Source: a bacterium
GTDB taxonomy: Bacteria > Vulcanimicrobiota > Vulcanimicrobiia > Vulcanimicrobiales > Vulcanimicrobiaceae
Direction: 5' to 3'
Assembly (NCBI GenBank): GCA_021778415.1
Contig: JAJYCL010000013.1
Location: 1-64,000 of the forward strand
Length of the DNA stretch: 64,000 bases
Under the pieces are notes generated by a model, which did not search any database, was not told the DNA's origin, and worked only from the letters and a program-made list of their open reading frames with translations. A program made the translations under genes and the position numbers. How positions within the stretch are numbered: position 1 is the first letter of the stretch; the number at the start of each line of letters is the position of its first letter. Positions 59,752 through 64,000 of the stretch are shown here, piece by piece.

Positions 59752-61203
59752 TTGTCTACGAATGGTAAACGCGTTCCCATTACCGTCGCGAATGGGGATG
59801 GCATCGGTCCTGAAATCATGGATGCGACGCTACGCATTATTCAAGGAGCCGGCGCCAGAATCGATATTGAAATGATCGAGATCGGCGAGGCCGTTTACAA
59901 CCGCGGTGTCAGTAACGGCATCGAACCGAGCGCCTGGGATTCGCTTCGGCGCACGAAAGTATTTTTGAAGGCTCCCATTACTACGCCGCAAGGCGGTGGT
60001 TTTAAATCCCTCAACGTCACCGTTCGTAAGACACTTGGCATGTACGCCAACGTTCGACCCTGTGCTTCGCTGCATCCCTACGTTGCAACGAAACATCCGA
60101 AGATGGATCTCGTGATTGTTCGTGAGAATGAGGAAGACGTCTACGGCGGCATCGAGCATCGTCAAACACATGATGTCGTCCAGTGCCTCAAACTTATTTC
60201 GCGGCCGGGAAGCGAACGCATCGTTCGCTATGCCTTCGAATATGCAAAAGCGAACAACCGGAAAAAAGTGACATGCTTTAGCAAAGACAACATTATGAAG
60301 CTCACCGATGGGCTGTTTCATAAGATTTTCGATGAGATCGCGCTTGATTATCCGGAAATCGAGAACGAACATTGGATCGTCGATATCGGATCGGCAAAAC
60401 TCGCCGATACGCCGGAAGCCTTCGATGTCTTGGTGATGCCGAATCTCTACGGCGATGTGCTCTCCGATGTTGCCGCGCAAATTACCGGTTCAGTCGGCCT
60501 TGCGGGGAGTGCAAACATCGGCGACCATTGTTCGATGTTCGAGGCGATTCATGGTTCGGCACCACGCCGCGCCGGGCAAAACCTCGCCAATCCCTCGGGA
60601 CTGATGCATGGTGCCTTGCTCATGCTCGTTCACATCGGCCAGGGCGATATCGCCGAACTCGTCCATAACGCGTGGCTACGGACGATTGAAGATGGCATAC
60701 ATACCTATGACATCTACAAGGATGGGATTTCTCGCGAGCGTGTGGGCACAAAAGAGTTCGCCGACGCCGTGATTGCTCGCGTCGGGCAAAAACCGCAGCA
60801 TTTACCGGCGGCCCACTATGCGCCCCATGCGAAACTCGATATTGATGCGCGTCCACAGAACCGCACATCGAAAAAGCAACTCGTCGGATTCGATCTGTTT
60901 ATCGATCTGCCGACTGGAAATCCGGATGCAATCGCGGAACGTCTTGCAACACTCAACGTGCCCGGAGCAAAACTTACGATCATTGCCAATCGCGGAACGA
61001 AAGTTTGGCCGAATGGCGATCCGGATACATTTTGGTCGGATCACTGGGTGTGCCGCTTCGAAGCTGACGGTTCGGAGTTTCTGCCGCAAACGACAATCAA
61101 GCTCATGCAGGCAATGCTCGAAGCCGGCTACGATGTCGTCAAATCCGAAGGGCTCTACACGTTCGACGGTGAGCGCCAATACTCGTTCGCTCAAGGTCAA
61201 TAA
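59752..61203 (+). CDS. icd: Isocitrate dehydrogenase, long C-terminal type
   Basis: Oxidises isocitrate to 2-oxoglutarate in the TCA cycle. Two TTG codons in a row open the frame; I prefer the second (59752) because CAGGAG at 59739-59744 is then 7 bases away. The 483-aa protein belongs to the Thermus/Rickettsia-like isocitrate dehydrogenases with an extra domain of about 140 aa after residue 335. Substrate and metal residues lie in VTVRKTLGMYANVRP and MPNLYGDVLSDVAAQI, and the cofactor loop in EAIHGSAPRRAGQNLANPS. Cofactor (NAD or NADP) is not certain by eye. Confidence 0.9.
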   Translation: MSTNGKRVPITVANGDGIGPEIMDATLRIIQGAGARIDIEMIEIGEAVYNRGVSNGIEPSAWDSLRRTKVFLKAPITTPQGGGFKSLNVTVRKTLGMYANVRPCASLHPYVATKHPKMDLVIVRENEEDVYGGIEHRQTHDVVQCLKLISRPGSERIVRYAFEYAKANNRKKVTCFSKDNIMKLTDGLFHKIFDEIALDYPEIENEHWIVDIGSAKLADTPEAFDVLVMPNLYGDVLSDVAAQITGSVGLAGSANIGDHCSMFEAIHGSAPRRAGQNLANPSGLMHGALLMLVHIGQGDIAELVHNAWLRTIEDGIHTYDIYKDGISRERVGTKEFADAVIARVGQKPQHLPAAHYAPHAKLDIDARPQNRTSKKQLVGFDLFIDLPTGNPDAIAERLATLNVPGAKLTIIANRGTKVWPNGDPDTFWSDHWVCRFEADGSEFLPQTTIKLMQAMLEAGYDVVKSEGLYTFDGERQYSFAQGQ

Positions 61204-61209
61204 CAGACC

Positions 61210-64000
61210 ATGAAATTAGGGACTATGCTACGCCGCTGCGGAATTGCCGTATTCGCACTACTCGCACTCGGTGCTACGCACTCGCATACTGCACTTTTAG
61301 GATCCCTGCATTTTCGCAGTATCGGCCCGAACCCCGGGCGCATCGATGCTGTAGCCGGGGTTCCGGGTGATCCGCGAACGTACTACATCGGTGGCCTTGG
61401 TGGCTTACAAAAGACGACCGATGGCGGCGTAACATGGTCCTCAATATTCAACCACAAGCCGGTCAGTTCGATTGGCGCGATCTCCGTTGCGCCATCGGAT
61501 CCGAATGTGCTGTACATCGGCACCGGCGAGCCGAATCTCCGCAACGATATTCTCTACGGTGATGGCGTTTGGCGCAGCAACGACGCGGGAAAAACCTGGA
61601 TCCATCTCGGCCTTTCGGCAACCGCGCACATTACGCAGATTGCCATCGATCCCAAGGATGCCAACATCGCCTATGTTGCGGCAAACGGCTCATTCTACAA
61701 AGCGAATCCCGAGCGAGGCATCTATAAGACGACGGACGGCGGGAAAACCTGGACGCAGTCGCTTCGCATCGATAATCGAACCGGTGCATCGGCCATCGTG
61801 ATCGATCCGTCCAATCCTCACCATCTTTTTGCCGGCATGTGGACAGCCTACCGCAAGCCGTGGACCCTGGTCAGCGGTGGACCGAACGACGGATTGTATG
61901 AAAGCGACGATGCGGGCAAAACGTGGAAGCATCGCGTCGGCGACGGACTCCCCGCCGGTCTCATGGGGCGCATTGGATTGGCGTTTGCGCCAAGTGATCC
62001 CAAACGAGTGTACGCGCTGATCGAATCGAAAAGCGGGTCGCTGTGGCGTTCGCACGACGCCGGCGCAACCTGGAAACTCGCCAACACGGCACATGTCTTG
62101 GCGCAGCGCCCCTTCTATTTTTCGCAACTGAGCGTCGATCCGCGTAATCCGATGCATGTCTATTTTCTCTCGGTGCCGCTACTTGAATCAACCGATGGCG
62201 GCATAACCACCAAACGCTTGCACCCGCCGATTGGTGATAATCATCAGATGTGGATCGATCCGAGCAATCCGGATCGTCTCATCATCGGAAGCGATCAAGG
62301 TGCGGCGATCTCACTCGATGCCGGAAAACATTGGTCTTATCCGCAGCTAGCGCTATCGCAGCCCTATCACGTTGCCGTCGACCAACGCTTTCCGTATACG
62401 GTCTGCGTCGAAATTCAAGATGCGGGAAGTGCATGCGGACCAAATTCGAATCCCAATGGTTCGCAAATTTCACCGTCGCAATGGTTTGCAACGCAAGGCG
62501 GCGAGAGCGGTTGGATCGTCTTTTCTCCGTCGAACGATAATCTGATTTTCGGCGGTGGGTACACCGGTGATCTCACGCGGTATGATCGACGCACGAACCT
62601 AGCCCGGCAAATCTCCCCTTGGCCTCAAGATTATATCGGCTATGCCGCGCGCGATGAAAAATATCGCTTCGGCTGGACGGCTCCGCTTGCCGTAACACCA
62701 CTGGCCCCACATCGACTCTATTTTGGCGGCAATCGGCTCTTTCTTTCGCGGGATAATGGCCACAGCTGGAGCATCATCTCGCCGGATCTGACGCGCAACG
62801 AACGCAGCAAACAAGGCCCACCCGGCGGTCCGATAACGCACGATGCCACCTCAGTTGAAACGTATGACACGCTCTTCACCATCGATCCATCCCCATTTGC
62901 AAAAGATACGCTCTGGGTGGGCACCGACGATGGCCTCGTGTGGCTGACGCACGATAACGGGGCACATTGGAACGCGATCACCGTGCCTGGGTTACCGCAG
63001 TATGCGCGCATCGATCGCATCGTGCCATCGCCATTTCACGCGGCTACCGCGTATCTTGTTGCCGATCTGCACAAAAATGGCGACCGCGCACCGTATCTCT
63101 TTAAAACGACGGATTATGGCGCGCATTGGCAGAGCATTATCGGGAATCTTCCTAGCGATAACTACGCTCGTGTGATTCTGCCCGATCCTATCAAGCCCGG
63201 AATGTTGTACGTCGGCACGGCGCATGGGCTCTATGTGAGTTTCGATGACGGGAGCAAGTGGAATGCGTTGCGCGGCAAGCTTCCGACAACGGCAATCTAT
63301 GATCTCACAATCGCACCGAAATGGGATGATCTCATCGTAGCCAGCCACGGTCGCGGCGTATGGATTCTCGACGACATCAGAGCCCTACAGCATGACACAA
63401 CGCACACGCATCTTTTCGCGCCGCGCATTGCCTATCGCGCGGTTGGCGGTCGCTTTACCTATGGCCCGCGAACAGGCGGGGGCACCAGCGCGCCGTACGG
63501 TGTTCCAGTGACCTTTACTCTGGCGACGGCCTCCAAAGCTCCGGTAACGTTGGTTATCTCAAAGCATGGGCAAACGATTCGTACACTGACCGTGAAGAAT
63601 GCGTCCGCCGGCATCAATCGCGTCTGGTGGAATCTGCGCTACGCCGCGATAAAAGCCGTCCCTAAAAGTAACGTGTGGGATGACACCGGATTCTCCGGAC
63701 CGCTGGTGCTGCCGGGGAGATACACTGTGACGCTTCACGCCGGTTCCACAGAGCAATCGCAACCGCTTACTGTCGCCTCCGATCCACGTGTGCCCTCGGA
63801 TATTGTTGCCCTGCGCGAACAGCTCGGTTTCCTCATGCTCGTCCGTAAGGATCTTCTCCGCATGAACCGCGAGATCACGGCGCTGCGTGCAAAAGCCGCG
63901 GCTTCGACAAAAAATGATGCTGAGGTTACTCGTATCGATGCCGCGCTCGCAGTTCTTCTCCAAACGAAAAACCTCGCCGGTGAGGATGTGCTTCGCCATC
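61210..64000 (+). CDS. Sortilin/BNR-repeat exported protein, cut by the window edge
   Basis: The frame is open for 930 codons from the ATG at 61210 to the window end; no stop is seen. A signal peptide (about residues 1-29) is followed by many Asp-box/BNR-like repeats such as KTTDGGVTWSS, RSNDAGKTWIH and KTTDGGKTWTQ, the motif of beta-propeller sialidase-like, Vps10/sortilin and photosystem-stability-type proteins. Each bears SxDxGxTW-type residues. About residues 300-450 carry extra loops (CVEIQDAGSACGPNSN). The last visible part is helical (REQLGFLMLVRKDLLRM, LRAKAAAS). The role of the family is unclear; it follows icd by 6 bases. Confidence 0.85.
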   Translation, partial: MKLGTMLRRCGIAVFALLALGATHSHTALLGSLHFRSIGPNPGRIDAVAGVPGDPRTYYIGGLGGLQKTTDGGVTWSSIFNHKPVSSIGAISVAPSDPNVLYIGTGEPNLRNDILYGDGVWRSNDAGKTWIHLGLSATAHITQIAIDPKDANIAYVAANGSFYKANPERGIYKTTDGGKTWTQSLRIDNRTGASAIVIDPSNPHHLFAGMWTAYRKPWTLVSGGPNDGLYESDDAGKTWKHRVGDGLPAGLMGRIGLAFAPSDPKRVYALIESKSGSLWRSHDAGATWKLANTAHVLAQRPFYFSQLSVDPRNPMHVYFLSVPLLESTDGGITTKRLHPPIGDNHQMWIDPSNPDRLIIGSDQGAAISLDAGKHWSYPQLALSQPYHVAVDQRFPYTVCVEIQDAGSACGPNSNPNGSQISPSQWFATQGGESGWIVFSPSNDNLIFGGGYTGDLTRYDRRTNLARQISPWPQDYIGYAARDEKYRFGWTAPLAVTPLAPHRLYFGGNRLFLSRDNGHSWSIISPDLTRNERSKQGPPGGPITHDATSVETYDTLFTIDPSPFAKDTLWVGTDDGLVWLTHDNGAHWNAITVPGLPQYARIDRIVPSPFHAATAYLVADLHKNGDRAPYLFKTTDYGAHWQSIIGNLPSDNYARVILPDPIKPGMLYVGTAHGLYVSFDDGSKWNALRGKLPTTAIYDLTIAPKWDDLIVASHGRGVWILDDIRALQHDTTHTHLFAPRIAYRAVGGRFTYGPRTGGGTSAPYGVPVTFTLATASKAPVTLVISKHGQTIRTLTVKNASAGINRVWWNLRYAAIKAVPKSNVWDDTGFSGPLVLPGRYTVTLHAGSTEQSQPLTVASDPRVPSDIVALREQLGFLMLVRKDLLRMNREITALRAKAAASTKNDAEVTRIDAALAVLLQTKNLAGEDVLRH

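Overview
The window is 64 kb of a moderately GC-rich bacterial chromosome, mostly housekeeping genes with one accessory stretch near the left end. GTG and TTG starts are common, and many genes overlap by four bases (ATGA, GTGA or TTGA). A cdaA-cdaR-glmM operon, a c-di-AMP riboswitch, DUF4446, a small SRP RNA and dispersed GAGGAGCG-type palindromic repeats occur together. This fits an uncultured, deeply branching phylum; a member of the Eremiobacterota/WPS-2 group is my guess, at low confidence, because no rRNA is present.

Layout. 1-3.2 kb: repeats, an orphan glycolate oxidase iron-sulfur subunit, an STAS protein, an NTF2-like protein and tRNA-Gln. 3.2-7.2 kb: a c-di-AMP riboswitch in front of an NlpC/P60 hydrolase, two AT-richer orphan genes and a serine beta-lactamase-like hydrolase. 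7.2-17.2 kb is the accessory island. It holds an ATPase with an HTH partner, a Xre-RES toxin-antitoxin pair, a broken duplicate of a surface-type protein, a Cys-lipoprotein, the longer paralogue of that duplicate, vapBC, a decayed IS3-family element, and a toxin/immunity remnant next to a DUF4265 gene. 17.2-23.1 kb: glmM-cdaR-cdaA, rsgA, rpsT and a ThrE-type exporter. 23.1-31.8 kb: repeats, then a minus-strand run tig, clpP, clpX, aroC, aroK, aroB, priA. 31.8-40.6 kb: eight tRNA genes (counting Gln near 2.8 kb), tandem secreted paralogues, a two-component system and a GGDEF-EAL protein. 40.6-46.9 kb: GNAT, rdgB, lepA, yggT, an M23 peptidase, DUF4446, SRP RNA and a secreted protein. 46.9-59.6 kb: a tyrosine catabolism locus (homogentisate dioxygenase, fumarylacetoacetase, HPPD, and an unknown gene coupled to fumarylacetoacetase). 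It runs into a tight operon with deoC, an aldehyde dehydrogenase, a PAS-GAF-GGDEF-EAL protein, an EgtB-like enzyme and a peptide-binding lipoprotein. 59.7-64 kb: isocitrate dehydrogenase and the first 930 codons of a sortilin/BNR-repeat protein cut by the window edge.

Links between genes. CdaA makes c-di-AMP, CdaR is its usual regulator and GlmM its usual genetic partner. A c-di-AMP riboswitch 15 kb away precedes a cell-wall hydrolase, so second-messenger synthesis, wall-precursor synthesis and wall cleavage are tied together within the window. Two multi-domain c-di-GMP turnover proteins add a second nucleotide signal. HPPD, homogentisate dioxygenase and fumarylacetoacetase give three of the four steps from 4-hydroxyphenylpyruvate to fumarate and acetoacetate. 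No recognisable maleylacetoacetate isomerase is present, and the unknown gene coupled to fumarylacetoacetase is the natural suspect. In the island, both copies of one surface-type protein family are broken at their 5' side, and each broken side abuts a toxin-antitoxin module. An IS end has truncated a putative immunity gene.
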